Source: Hellea sp.
Lineage (GTDB): Bacteria > Pseudomonadota > Alphaproteobacteria > Caulobacterales > Maricaulaceae
Length of the DNA: 64,000 nucleotides
Direction: 5' to 3'
Assembly: GCA_020631215.1 (NCBI GenBank)
Contig: JAHDHS010000002.1
Span: forward strand, 1-64,000
Numbering within the stretch: the stretch's first letter is position 1; each line of letters opens with the position of its first letter. The position numbers and the translations under genes are program-made. Shown piece after piece: positions 16,712 to 27,004 of the stretch. The notes under the pieces are model-generated. The model did not search any database. It was not told the DNA's origin and saw nothing but the letters and a program-made list of their open reading frames with translations.

Positions 16712-17509
16712 ATGGATCGTCGATTTACGCTTTTGAATAACGCGCGGGTTTGTCTGTATCGAGGGCGGGTTATCGCGTCTCATGTGGCCTTGCGCGATGG
16801 TCCGAAGGCTTCGGCATCTATGGATACAGAGCTGCTTTACGGGCAGGGCTTTGATGTTCATGCGGAAGTCGGTCAAAGGCTCTACGGACGGGCCAGGCCT
16901 CTGATTGCAGGCGCGCGCCGCCGCGGCTATGTAGGCTATATATCCCGCAAAGCTTTTTCGTCAGAACCAGTCCGCGCCACACATGTTGTGACTGCGCTCT
17001 CCGCGCCTCTATTCAAAAAGTCGGACATCAAAAGCGGTATCAAAACCACCTTGCCGATGAATGCTCAAATTCAGGCTGTTGCCCATACGGAGCACCTTTT
17101 GGAGGTTGCGGGTAAAGGGTTCATTCACCGCGCTCATATCCGGCGCGTTAGCCTAGATGCTCCGCAGGACTATGCTGAGGTCGCAGGCAGATTCTTAGGG
17201 CGGCCCTATATCTGGGGCGGCACCGGAGCTGCAGGCGTGGATTGTTCGGGGCTAGTGCAAATGGCGCTTGCAGCTTGTGATATTGATGCGCCAAGAGATG
17301 CGGACCAGCAGGAGAAAAAACTGGGCAAGCTCGTCGATCAGGCCTCTTTGCGGCGCGGTGATTTAGTGTTCTGGCCGGGGCATGTCGGTATTATGGAAAC
17401 AAAATCCCGTCTTCTCCATGCCAATGCACATCATATGGTGGTCGCTCGGGAACCCCTTAAAAAAGCGATCCAGAGAATTGGCTCTCCGCGCAGCATCAAA
17501 AGACTATAA
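16712..17509 (+). CDS. NlpC/P60 (C40) cell-wall peptidase
   Basis: 265 aa. The C-terminal NlpC/P60 domain (about 150-262) has the catalytic Cys in VDCSGLVQ, the His in PGHVGIME, and the polar third residue region at HANAHHM. The YIWGGTGAAG lead-in is typical. The N-terminal half carries SH3-like segments (TELLYGQGFDVHAEVG, then RGYVGYISRKAF). No signal peptide is visible, as often in alphaproteobacterial members beside an M17 aminopeptidase. It should cleave peptide cross-links or recycled muropeptides, probably between D-Glu and diaminopimelate. Confidence 0.87.
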   Translation: MDRRFTLLNNARVCLYRGRVIASHVALRDGPKASASMDTELLYGQGFDVHAEVGQRLYGRARPLIAGARRRGYVGYISRKAFSSEPVRATHVVTALSAPLFKKSDIKSGIKTTLPMNAQIQAVAHTEHLLEVAGKGFIHRAHIRRVSLDAPQDYAEVAGRFLGRPYIWGGTGAAGVDCSGLVQMALAACDIDAPRDADQQEKKLGKLVDQASLRRGDLVFWPGHVGIMETKSRLLHANAHHMVVAREPLKKAIQRIGSPRSIKRL

Positions 17510-17571
17510 ATTCCCGCTGAGCCACGTTTTGTAGTTCTGTGGTGACATATTCTCGCGTGAAGTATCGATCA

Positions 17572-19666
<2,095 letters not shown>

Positions 19667-19736
19667 GTAGGTCTCGTATTTCAATTCGCGCGCGGCTTAG
19701 ACCATTCTATGTGGAAAGGCCAGTGCGAATTACAAG

Positions 19737-21245
19737 TCATGTTATAGAGTTTTTATTATGAATTCTATCAATTAATTCTTGATGCGTTGGTAATTTAGAA
19801 AGCCCTAGTTTGACAGGATGAGAAATATTGGGAGGTTTTTTAGAGGTGAAGGGCAAGTTAGTGGGCTTGAACCCCATTCCGTAAAGAATATATTCATAGC
19901 TCGTGACGGGAAATAAATGATTATTGGATCCAAAATCAGCTTGGGAAACAGGCTTGACCTTCCAAAGAGCTAGCTTGTCTCGCAGTTCGCTTAAAATGTG
20001 CTCACTCTTTTGAACATCGACCCAAAAATCAGTGTCATCTCTGTTTGTTAAACAGTAGTGTAAGTTTAAATATTCGACGACCTCGTCATAAAGCCGATTC
20101 ATTCTTTTGTTGAAACTTTTCGACAATGCGGAATATCCTCCGGAAGAATAAGGAATATATTCTGTTAAAAACTTAGCTGCGCATTCAACAAAATATAATC
20201 CGGAAGACTCAAGAGGTTCCAAGAAGCCACCAGATAAACCAATTGCGACGCAGTTTTTGGTCCAGAATGCATTACTACGATGACTGTTAAATTTTATGTG
20301 GTTTACTGGTAGCTCCGAAGCATGGTTTCCTTCATGTTTACGGAGTTCGCTTTCGGCAGAGTTCGCGTCTTGGTGTGCACTGCTGTAGACATAACCAAGT
20401 CCTCGCCTGTTTTGTAAGACTATATCCCATTTCCAACCAGCTGACATAGCAATTGCTCTTGTGTAAGGATTGAGTTTCTGAGGTTTATATTTTGTATAAT
20501 CAACGTTCATGGAAACAGCGCTGTCACATAGTAGATATTGTGAATAATCATAAAATCCAACAGACATTGTCTTTGATAAAAGACGGGATGCCATGCCGGT
20601 ACAATCAATGTATAAATCAGCTGTAAGTGTAACGTCTTTGTTTGTTCTTATAGACTTGATATATCCGTTTTGATCCAACTCCGCATTAATCATAGTTGAA
20701 ATTAAATGATTTATACCTCTACTCACTCCAATAGACGATAAATACTGTGAAACTTTAATGGCATCAAAGTGATAGGCATAAGATATTGGAGACTTGAAAT
20801 GCTCCATATCATACTGCTTTGGAGCCATATTATGATTAGCGAAGTGGGTGAGTAATGAAAATGCTTCCGAAAACTCATTTGAGTCGGTAGCGTTTTGGTT
20901 TTTTAGCAACCAAGCCTTCACCCCGGCTATCGTATTCGCAGGATCTGCTCGGTCAAAAGGATGGTCATAATAGGAGTTTTTGCGCCATCCTTCAAAGCGG
21001 ATCATTGTTTTGAAAGTGGCATCAGTATGCCTCATGAACTCCCACTCATCCAAACCAATATCATATAAAGTCTGGCGAATGTGTGGAACTGTAGCCTCAC
21101 CTACACCTACTTTGGGTATGTTAGGTGACTCTAAAACCGTGATCTCGACGTTCTTTTTTTCTTGGCTATTTAATTTTGAATTCAGTAAATTTGCTGTAAT
21201 CCACCCTGCGCTCCCGCCGCCAACTATAAGTATTGACTTAATCAT
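19737..21245 (-). CDS. Flavin-dependent tryptophan halogenase-like protein
   Basis: 502 aa. N-terminal FAD site GGGSAG (about 9-14) and VGVGEATVPHIR match the tryptophan halogenase family. Lys79 (in ATFKTMIRF) and Glu346 (in EPLESSG) fall at the positions of the catalytic Lys79 and Glu346 known for PrnA. The WxWxIP halogenase motif reads WKWDIV at about 271-276, so the Pro is replaced by Val. Such proteins form hypohalous acid from FADH2, O2 and halide and halogenate an aromatic substrate; the substrate here is unknown and no flavin reductase is nearby. The start overlaps the thiG stop by one base (TAATG). Its base composition is visibly more AT-rich than its neighbours, which suggests transfer into a housekeeping operon. 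Confidence 0.82.
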   Translation of the reverse strand: MIKSILIVGGGSAGWITANLLNSKLNSQEKKNVEITVLESPNIPKVGVGEATVPHIRQTLYDIGLDEWEFMRHTDATFKTMIRFEGWRKNSYYDHPFDRADPANTIAGVKAWLLKNQNATDSNEFSEAFSLLTHFANHNMAPKQYDMEHFKSPISYAYHFDAIKVSQYLSSIGVSRGINHLISTMINAELDQNGYIKSIRTNKDVTLTADLYIDCTGMASRLLSKTMSVGFYDYSQYLLCDSAVSMNVDYTKYKPQKLNPYTRAIAMSAGWKWDIVLQNRRGLGYVYSSAHQDANSAESELRKHEGNHASELPVNHIKFNSHRSNAFWTKNCVAIGLSGGFLEPLESSGLYFVECAAKFLTEYIPYSSGGYSALSKSFNKRMNRLYDEVVEYLNLHYCLTNRDDTDFWVDVQKSEHILSELRDKLALWKVKPVSQADFGSNNHLFPVTSYEYILYGMGFKPTNLPFTSKKPPNISHPVKLGLSKLPTHQELIDRIHNKNSIT

Positions 21246-22018
21246 TATATCAGCCCCGCCAAAGGTGAGCTTGGGTCGGCGTATTTTTTTCGCGGCATCC
21301 GCCCCGCAAGATAAGCTTCCCGCCCTGCGATCACAGCATGTTTCATCGCGCGCGCCATTTGGATCGGGTCTTTGGCTTCGGCGATGGCCGTATTCATCAG
21401 CACCCCGTCGCAGCCAAGCTCCATAGCCACGGTCGCATCAGAGGCCGTCCCGACTCCGGCATCGACAATGACGGGCACTTTGGTCTGCTCGACGATCAGC
21501 CTGATATTGACGGGGTTTTGGATGCCAAGCCCAGACCCAATCGGCGCGCCCAGTGGCATAATCGCGGCGCAGCCCATATCTTCGAGCTTGCGGGCAAAAA
21601 CGGGATCATCACTGCAATAAACCATGACATCAAATCCGTCATCAATCAGAAGTTTGGCTGCCCGCAGCGTTTCTTCCATATCCGGATAGAGATGTTTCGG
21701 GTCGGATAACACTTCGAGTTTCACGAGATTCCAGCCGCCCACCTCTTTGGCCAGACGAAGCGTACGAACCGCGTCTTCGCCGGTAAAACATCCGGCTGTG
21801 TTGGGCAGGTAAGTCACCTTGGCCGGGTCAATGAAATCCATCAGCATAGGCTCATCCGGCTTGCTGATATTGACCCGGCGAACGGCGACTGTCACCATAT
21901 CCGCGCCGGAGGCTTCCAGCGCCGCCGCATTTTGTGCGTAGTCCTTGTATTTTCCGGTGCCGATGATCAGGCGGGAGCTAAATTCCCGTCCAGCGACGAT
22001 AAGTTTGTCAGATGCCAT
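21245..22018 (-). CDS. thiG: Thiazole synthase ThiG
   Basis: 257 aa TIM-barrel enzyme that builds the thiazole phosphate of thiamin from deoxyxylulose phosphate, dehydroglycine and ThiS thiocarboxylate. The family's opening [15 protein letters not shown], the Schiff-base Lys region NLVKLEVL, and the phosphate-binding [12 protein letters not shown] are all visible. The start overlaps the thiS stop by one base, and its own stop overlaps the halogenase start the same way, so three genes are translationally chained. No other thiamin gene is in the window. Confidence 0.95.
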   Translation of the reverse strand: MASDKLIVAGREFSSRLIIGTGKYKDYAQNAAALEASGADMVTVAVRRVNISKPDEPMLMDFIDPAKVTYLPNTAGCFTGEDAVRTLRLAKEVGGWNLVKLEVLSDPKHLYPDMEETLRAAKLLIDDGFDVMVYCSDDPVFARKLEDMGCAAIMPLGAPIGSGLGIQNPVNIRLIVEQTKVPVIVDAGVGTASDATVAMELGCDGVLMNTAIAEAKDPIQMARAMKHAVIAGREAYLAGRMPRKKYADPSSPLAGLI

Positions 22019-22221
22019 TAGCCGCCTCCGATAAAATGGATGATTTCGAGCCTGTCGCCGTCTGACAACAATGCTTTACCAAAGGTGGATTTTGGCACGA
22101 CTTGCAAATTGCGCTCAACCGCGATTTTTCGCTCCGGCAAGTTCAGATGCTTCAGCAAAGCCGCCACCGTCAAGCCGGCAGGCAATCCTGTATGCTCTTC
22201 GCCGTTAATGACTAAATTCAT
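22018..22221 (-). CDS. thiS: Sulfur-carrier protein ThiS
   Basis: 67 aa ubiquitin-like sulfur carrier. It starts [10 protein letters not shown] and ends in GGG, providing the C-terminal Gly-Gly that is adenylated and thiocarboxylated. The frame can be extended upstream to 22707, but that part is antisense to aroQ and not coding. The stop overlaps the thiG start (TAATG). It is divergent from aroQ across 72 bases, a gap too short for a complete TPP riboswitch; I see none. Confidence 0.9.
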   Translation of the reverse strand: MNLVINGEEHTGLPAGLTVAALLKHLNLPERKIAVERNLQVVPKSTFGKALLSDGDRLEIIHFIGGG

Positions 22222-22293
22222 GAAAAATCCGTCCAAATTACAGGCTTGTCGCCTTTCCCGCGGCTCGTTACCATAGGCCAAACGAGAGATACA

Positions 22294-22734
22294 ATGTCTA
22301 AAACCATATATATAATCAACGGACCGAATCTCAACCTTTTGGGCACAAGAGAGCCTGAAATTTACGGTTCTGAGACGCTGGCAAATATTGAGGCCGCCTG
22401 CGCGAAGGCCGCGAAAGATGAAGGTTATAAGATCGCGTTTCAGCAGAGCAATATTGAAGGCGAAATTGTTGATATGATCCAAGAGGCCGGACGCAAAGGC
22501 GCCGCTTTGATCATCAATCCGGCCGCCTATACGCATACATCGGTGGCCTTGCATGACGCCCTGAAAGCCATCGATATTCCTGCCATCGAAGTGCATCTGT
22601 CCCAGCCTGCCAAACGGGAAAGCTTCCGCCAGATTAGCTATGTCGGGCAGGCAGTACATGGAACGATTTCGGGATTTGGGGCGAATTCTTATCATTTGGG
22701 GCTGCAAGCCGTGATAAATCTGTTAAAGACGTAA
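22294..22734 (+). CDS. aroQ: Type II 3-dehydroquinate dehydratase
   Basis: 146 aa from the Met of MSKTIYIINGPNLNLLG. An upstream in-frame start at 22246 was rejected because the family begins here and a GAGAGA lies just before. It catalyses the third shikimate step. Catalytic Arg19 and Tyr24 (GTREPEIYG), His81 (AYTHTSVAL) and His101 (EVHLS) are all present. The order aroQ-accB-accC is conserved in alphaproteobacteria; accB starts 38 bases on. Confidence 0.95.
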   Translation: MSKTIYIINGPNLNLLGTREPEIYGSETLANIEAACAKAAKDEGYKIAFQQSNIEGEIVDMIQEAGRKGAALIINPAAYTHTSVALHDALKAIDIPAIEVHLSQPAKRESFRQISYVGQAVHGTISGFGANSYHLGLQAVINLLKT

Positions 22735-22772
22735 TTTACTGACTCGGACACATAACCAAGAGAGACGAGCCA

Positions 22773-23267
22773 ATGGCAACAAAACCTAAATCCACTGTGA
22801 CTTCTGACACCAAGCTTGTGCGCGAGCTCGCTAAGATTTTGAATGATACGGATCTCAATGAGATTGAGATGAAAAAAGGCGATTTGAAAATCCGTGTATC
22901 CAAAGGCGGCGGTCAAATTGTTCAAACCATGGCGGCTGCGCCTGCCGCGCCCGTGGCTTCTGCCGCCGCGCCTCAAAGCCAGCCCGTGGCTGCCCCGTCC
23001 GCCCCTACGGAGAAACAAGATGCCGGGTCTCATCCCGGTGCGGTCAAGTCGCCTATGGTTGGCACGGCCTATATCCGTCCGTCGCCTGATGCAGAGCCCT
23101 TTGTCAAAATCGGCGATAAGGTCAAAGAAGGCGATACCGTCATGCTCGTCGAAGCGATGAAGACGTTCAACCCGATCACCGCCCCCAAATCCGGAAAGAT
23201 CGAAGAAATTCTCGTGCAAGATGCTCAGCCTGTCGAATTTGGCGAAGCGCTCTTCATCATCGTCTAG
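22773..23267 (+). CDS. accB: Biotin carboxyl carrier protein of acetyl-CoA carboxylase
   Basis: 164 aa. An N-terminal helical part (about 10-45), an Ala/Pro-rich linker (55-85), and the C-terminal biotinyl domain (about 88-164) with the biotin-accepting Lys130 in VEAMKTFNP. It carries the carboxybiotin between AccC and the AccAD carboxyltransferase for malonyl-CoA formation. accC follows 15 bases later. Confidence 0.95.
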   Translation: MATKPKSTVTSDTKLVRELAKILNDTDLNEIEMKKGDLKIRVSKGGGQIVQTMAAAPAAPVASAAAPQSQPVAAPSAPTEKQDAGSHPGAVKSPMVGTAYIRPSPDAEPFVKIGDKVKEGDTVMLVEAMKTFNPITAPKSGKIEEILVQDAQPVEFGEALFIIV

Positions 23268-23282
23268 GCGGATATCTATTCC

Positions 23283-24641
23283 ATGTCCCGCGCTGATACC
23301 TTCAAGAAAGTTCTGATTGCCAATCGCGGTGAAATCGCCTTGCGTATTCACCGGGCCTGTAAGGAAATGGGCATTAGTACGGTCGCTGTTTATTCCGAAG
23401 CGGACCGTGATGCTATGCATGTCCGCCTTGCCGATGAAAGCGTCTGTATCGGCCCGAACAGTGCCACAGATTCTTATCTAAACATCCCGGCCATCATTAG
23501 CGCCTGTGAAATCACCGACGCGGACGCCGTCCATCCCGGCTATGGTTTTCTGTCCGAAAATGCCCGTTTCGCCGAAATTGTCGAAGCCCATGACATGGCT
23601 TTTATCGGCCCGACCGCGGAACATATCCGTATCATGGGGGATAAAATCACCGCCAAAGATACGGTGAAAGCTGCAGGCATTCCCGTTGTGCCGGGCTCTG
23701 ACGGGGCGGTCGACAATTATGAAGACGCCAAGAAAGTCGCCAAAGATGTCGGCTTTCCATTGCTCGTCAAAGCGGCGGCGGGCGGCGGCGGGCGCGGTAT
23801 GCGTCTGGCGGAAACCCCGGAAAAACTTGAAGAGGCTCTCTCTGCCGCGCAGCAAGAGGCCATCGCCGCCTTTGGCAATGGCGAGGTCTATCTGGAGCGT
23901 TATTTGACCGGCCCGCGCCATATTGAGATCCAAGTCTTGGCCGACACGCATGGCAATGTTGTCCATCTGGGAGAGCGGGACTGCTCGCTCCAGCGCCGGA
24001 ACCAAAAAGTTCTGGAGGAAGCGCCGTCTCCGACCTTGACCGCCAAAGAACGCGAGAAGATCGGCAAAATCGTCTCCAAAGCCATCAAGAAAATCGGTTA
24101 TCGCGGAGCGGGCACGATTGAGTTCCTCTATGAAAAAGGCGAGTTCTTCTTCATTGAAATGAACACCCGCCTGCAAGTGGAACATCCCGTCACGGAGGAA
24201 ATCACCGGCATCGATTTGGTGCGGGAGCAAATCCGCGTCGCCGCAGGCCTGCCGCTGAATTACTCCCAAAAGGACGTGACCTTTAACGGCCATTCCATTG
24301 AGTGCCGGATCAATGCCGAACATCCCAAAACCTTTGCGCCGAGCCCTGGCAAAGTCACGGACTTCCACGCACCGGGCGGTATGAATACGCGGTTCGACTC
24401 CGGCCTCTATTCCGGCTATTCCATCCCGCCCTATTATGACAGCCTGATCGGCAAGCTGATCGTCTGGGGCAATACGCGCGAAGGTGCCATCCTCCGCCTG
24501 CGCCGCGCCCTAGGCGAAATGGTCATTAACGGCATTGAGACCACCAAACCTCTCCACGAAGCTCTGCTGGACAATGAAGATTTCCAGAAAGGCGATTACA
24601 ACATCCACTGGCTGGAGAAGTGGTTAGAGGGGCAGGGGTGA
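23283..24641 (+). CDS. accC: Biotin carboxylase subunit of acetyl-CoA carboxylase
   Basis: 452 aa, full length for the family. ATP-grasp fold with [14 protein letters not shown] at the start, the Gly-rich loop [11 protein letters not shown], the [16 protein letters not shown] active-site segment and the C-terminal domain from about 330. It carboxylates the biotin on AccB using ATP and bicarbonate. In many relatives the next gene is aat (leucyl/phenylalanyl-tRNA transferase); here it is an unrelated AT-rich orphan three bases downstream. Confidence 0.96.
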   Translation: MSRADTFKKVLIANRGEIALRIHRACKEMGISTVAVYSEADRDAMHVRLADESVCIGPNSATDSYLNIPAIISACEITDADAVHPGYGFLSENARFAEIVEAHDMAFIGPTAEHIRIMGDKITAKDTVKAAGIPVVPGSDGAVDNYEDAKKVAKDVGFPLLVKAAAGGGGRGMRLAETPEKLEEALSAAQQEAIAAFGNGEVYLERYLTGPRHIEIQVLADTHGNVVHLGERDCSLQRRNQKVLEEAPSPTLTAKEREKIGKIVSKAIKKIGYRGAGTIEFLYEKGEFFFIEMNTRLQVEHPVTEEITGIDLVREQIRVAAGLPLNYSQKDVTFNGHSIECRINAEHPKTFAPSPGKVTDFHAPGGMNTRFDSGLYSGYSIPPYYDSLIGKLIVWGNTREGAILRLRRALGEMVINGIETTKPLHEALLDNEDFQKGDYNIHWLEKWLEGQG

Positions 24642-24644
24642 ACC

Positions 24645-25250
24645 ATGCCTTTCTTTAAAAGAATTTTTAGCAAGAGGAGCATTACTCCCGTTTCTTTGGA
24701 AGAACAAATCAGCACTCTTGCTGAGACTGGTATAGTTTTAAATGAAGGAGTAGGTGTAGGAGATTTCTTGATTTCATTTGATCGAGAAAGCTACGAACAA
24801 AACCCTTATAATTTGACGCTTCAAACATATGGATTTGAAATCGAGGAAGAACCATGGGGGCGTTACTTTTCTGATTGTGCCTGGAACTTGGATACTGAGT
24901 GTATTGAAGGTTCTGGTAGTTACGCAGAAGTTATGGAAAATATTGTTAGGATCACAGGCGGCGACATAGTTTTGACCGATGTTGTTGACGATTTTGATTT
25001 TGACAAGCCTGCTGCAAACCTAACCTATTCATTGGGAGGACTCCAAAAAGAATATACCCTAAAGGTCGATAATGATTGGATTGACCCAAATTTTGTGAAA
25101 ACGTTTTTAGACCAAGTGACAGGTATAATTGCTGACGGCAGAGGGTTTTGGTCTATCGATAATGGACAGGCGTTAATTCTATTCTTTATTTCTAATAAAG
25201 TCGCCCAGAACTTAAATAAACTAGCTGATCGGCAATTGAAGCAGTTGTAA
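24645..25250 (+). CDS. Orphan protein, AT-rich, unknown function
   Basis: 201 aa, not recognised. The first 14 residues are basic and hydrophobic (PFFKRIFSKR), too short for a signal peptide. The rest looks like a soluble, acidic alpha/beta protein with no Cys pair, no membrane helix and no catalytic motif I know. Its pattern is somewhat reminiscent of small immunity-type proteins, but this is only an impression. It starts three bases after accC and ends one base before the opposing crtB stop, so it may be read from the acc transcript. Codons are visibly more AT-rich than those of accC, pointing to recent acquisition. Confidence 0.6.
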   Translation: MPFFKRIFSKRSITPVSLEEQISTLAETGIVLNEGVGVGDFLISFDRESYEQNPYNLTLQTYGFEIEEEPWGRYFSDCAWNLDTECIEGSGSYAEVMENIVRITGGDIVLTDVVDDFDFDKPAANLTYSLGGLQKEYTLKVDNDWIDPNFVKTFLDQVTGIIADGRGFWSIDNGQALILFFISNKVAQNLNKLADRQLKQL

Positions 25251-25251
25251 G

Positions 25252-26175
25252 TCAACTCCTTTCATAGAAACCCACCCTCGGTGTAATGCCGACTTGCTTC
25301 CGCGTCATCGCTGGACCGGCGGCGCTAAGCGCAAGTGCGATCTTACCGGCCTTACCTGCTGACACTCGTCCCGCCCAAGCGTCGGGGCCACCTGCGCGCA
25401 ATCTCTCCCCGATTTCGCGATAGACTTTCAGCGCGGCGCTGATCGCCCAGGCGCAGCGGAAGTCGAGTTCTTTGATGCCGACACGCGCGCTGTCATAATA
25501 TTGCTCGGCGATATCTAATTGCTCACAGGCGGCGGCATGGGCGGCGGGCCAATTTTCACGCTTGGCGAGCTCTTCGGCTCCCGTCGGCGCGCCATGTTTT
25601 TGCAGCAATTCTTTCGGCACAAAAACCCGTCCGGCCTTGGCGTCATCCACCACGTCCCGCGCGATATTGGTCAGTTGAAAAGCGAGGCCCAAATCGCTCG
25701 CCCGGTCGAGAGTCGCCTCATCTCTAACGCCCATAATATTGGCCATCATCACACCGACAACGCCCGCCACATGATAGGAATAATCCAGCACATCGTAGGT
25801 GGTCTCATAGACCCGATCTTCGGCGTCCATCTGAAAGCCTTTGAGCAAATCAAAAGGGTGGCGGTGATCGATATCATGGGTTTTCACGACCCGCACCAGA
25901 CCCGCAAAAACGGGATTGTCCATAGGCTTGCCAGCCAGCGCATTGGACGTATCCGCGCGCAATTCATCGAGTCGTTCGGCCTGTCCGGTCTTATAATCGG
26001 CGATCTGGCCATGGCCCATTTCCTGCCCGTCAATCACATCATCGCAATAGCGGCACCACGCATAAAGCATAGAGGCATCATCGCGTAAGGCAGGCGGCAA
26101 GACACGGCTGGCCAGCGCGAAAGACTTGCTCCCACGTTTGATACTGTCATGTCCAAATTGTGTGACGGAATCCAT
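25252..26175 (-). CDS. crtB: Squalene/phytoene synthase family protein
   Basis: 307 aa from the Met of MDSVTQFGHDSIKRGSKSF. The longer frame back to 26322 runs into repeat DNA and was rejected. Two Asp-rich prenyl-diphosphate sites are present: YCDDVIDG (Asp45, Asp46, Asp49) and NIARDVVDDA (about 173-182). It condenses two C20 (or C15) prenyl diphosphates head to head; phytoene synthase for carotenoids is the likeliest role. No other carotenoid gene is close, so hopanoid/squalene type cannot be excluded. Convergent with the orphan gene. Confidence 0.85.
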   Translation of the reverse strand: MDSVTQFGHDSIKRGSKSFALASRVLPPALRDDASMLYAWCRYCDDVIDGQEMGHGQIADYKTGQAERLDELRADTSNALAGKPMDNPVFAGLVRVVKTHDIDHRHPFDLLKGFQMDAEDRVYETTYDVLDYSYHVAGVVGVMMANIMGVRDEATLDRASDLGLAFQLTNIARDVVDDAKAGRVFVPKELLQKHGAPTGAEELAKRENWPAAHAAACEQLDIAEQYYDSARVGIKELDFRCAWAISAALKVYREIGERLRAGGPDAWAGRVSAGKAGKIALALSAAGPAMTRKQVGITPRVGFYERS

Positions 26176-26257
26176 GGCCTCTCTTAGCTCGCACCTCTCA
26201 TGTGGCAACTCTAAACTGAAGCCGGGTTTGTTTTGCGATCGGCAATTTTTATTTCCA

Positions 26258-26284
26258 ATCACAGCCAACAGAGTTGGCTGTGAT
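26258..26284. repeat. Hairpin with 12-bp stem, 3-base loop
   Basis: ATCACAGCCAAC and its perfect complement GTTGGCTGTGAT around the loop AGA. There is no T tract on either side, so it is not a classical terminator. It lies about 80 bases upstream of the crtB start and might be an operator or leader hairpin. Confidence 0.6.
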
Positions 26285-26301
26285 ATCGCGGCACCAGCCC
26301 A

Positions 26302-26356
26302 CTCCCCCTCCCGACCACCCAATCAGTTTACCCTTGTGGGTGGTCGGGTGGGGGAG
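26302..26356. repeat. Inverted repeat with 20-base arms
   Basis: Arms at 26302-26321 and 26337-26356 (cores CCGACCACCCA and TGGGTGGTCGG) pair with one mismatch around a 15-base loop. The C-rich/G-rich arms resemble dispersed intergenic palindromes of alphaproteobacteria. Confidence 0.65.
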
Positions 26357-26398
26357 AGGGCCGGAGATGCATGCCGCGTCCAGCCGTATATGTTACCT

Positions 26399-26414
26399 GC
26401 GCAGGCGCCTGCGC
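26399..26414. repeat. Perfect 16-base palindrome
   Basis: GCGCAGGCGCCTGCGC is identical on both strands. It stands between the inverted repeat and the group II-like fragment. Function unknown; possibly part of a repeat family. Confidence 0.6.
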
Positions 26415-26437
26415 GGCATATAGATGAAGCGGAACTG

Positions 26438-26720
26438 CCCGCGAGCCCCGGTCTCCGTGACGGACACCGTGGGTTAAAATCATATTTTACACGCAAACCA
26501 AGGCTCGCGGCGGTGCGTTTTCTACTGGCGGCCCAAGGTTACCTCGCAGTCGTGGCAAGTGGGGCTCTCGCCAGCAGGCCCGGCACAGCCGAATGTGTCA
26601 CCACCCGGCGCTCAACCCGCACCGTCCTCTGATCCAGAACCCGACGCGTTCCTGTCCCTGATCAAAAGAACAAGTCTAAAATACTACGATTGCTGAGAGT
26701 GAGGATTTAAATATGTGATT
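26438..26720 (-). mobile_element. Dispersed repeat copy A, resembling the 5' domain of a group II intron plus flank
   Basis: About 280 bases shared in inverted orientation with 36812-37090. Read on the minus strand from 26622 it begins GTGCGGGTTGAG, then GCGAGAGCCCC, GCGAGGTAACC and GGTGTCCGTC, in the order of landmarks in domain I of bacterial group II introns (5' GTGYG, GTGAGAGTCC, GTAAC, GGTGTCC). CCGCGAGCC (26439-26447) pairs with GGCTCGCGG (26502-26510), and copy B keeps the stem with a compensating change. No reverse transcriptase frame and no domain V are seen, so it would be a truncated remnant. The shared nature is certain; the intron identity is inference. Confidence 0.5.
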
Positions 26721-26783
26721 GTTTTATAAGCAGTTGAAACTAAGCAGGAAAATTTGGGGGTAATGGCGGATTTAAATACTTAT

Positions 26784-26943
26784 CTCCTCCCCCGTTCACG
26801 GGGGAGGTGCCCCGTAGGGGCGGAGAGGGGAGCGGTAATTAAGGATTTACCGTTTTTGCATTCCATCTTTCCGGCTGGTTTCTGTAGCTCCCCCCATCCC
26901 CCGCCAAGCGGCGGGTACTTCCCCCGTGAACGGGGGAAGAGAG
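26784..26943. mobile_element. MITE-like element with palindromic terminal inverted repeats
   Basis: Both ends carry a palindrome (26786-26807 with centre CCCCCGTTCACGGGGG, and 26918-26939), and the wider ends are imperfect inverted copies of each other over roughly 45 bases. The interior of about 60 bases is AT-richer and encodes nothing. This is the form of a small non-autonomous transposable element or dispersed intergenic repeat. No target-site duplication is obvious. Confidence 0.65.
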
Positions 26944-27004
26944 TTATATGGGTTCAGACGGCAAACAAATGGGCGACGTCTCGAAGGGTCATTCGCTTAT
27001 TGGA

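Larger units (their letters stand above)
26176..27004. other. 829-base non-coding, repeat-rich region between crtB and parE
   Basis: No gene is supported here. It holds a hairpin (26258-26284), an imperfect inverted repeat (26302-26356), a 16-base palindrome (26399-26414), a group II-intron-like fragment (26438-26720) and a MITE-like element (26784-26943). The open frame that crosses it is explained by these repeats. The crtB promoter should lie near its left end. Confidence 0.7.

Noticed and set aside
22222-22293. TPP riboswitch before thiS
   Set aside because: The gap to aroQ is only 72 bases and lacks the CUGAGA-type core.
22222-22707. N-terminal extension of the thiS frame
   Set aside because: Antisense to aroQ. 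ThiS is complete from 22221, with its normal N-terminus.
23478-24368. 296-codon frame opposite accC
   Set aside because: Antisense shadow of a highly conserved gene; high GC in third positions opens such frames.
26258-26284. Terminator for the orphan gene or crtB
   Set aside because: A perfect 12-bp hairpin but no U tract on either strand, and it lies upstream of crtB rather than downstream of a gene.
26126-26632. 168-codon open frame on the plus strand upstream of crtB
   Set aside because: It runs antisense into crtB and across palindromes; its C-terminal half matches the frame in copy B, but the differences between copies are mostly amino-acid changing while an RNA stem is preserved. It is repeat DNA.
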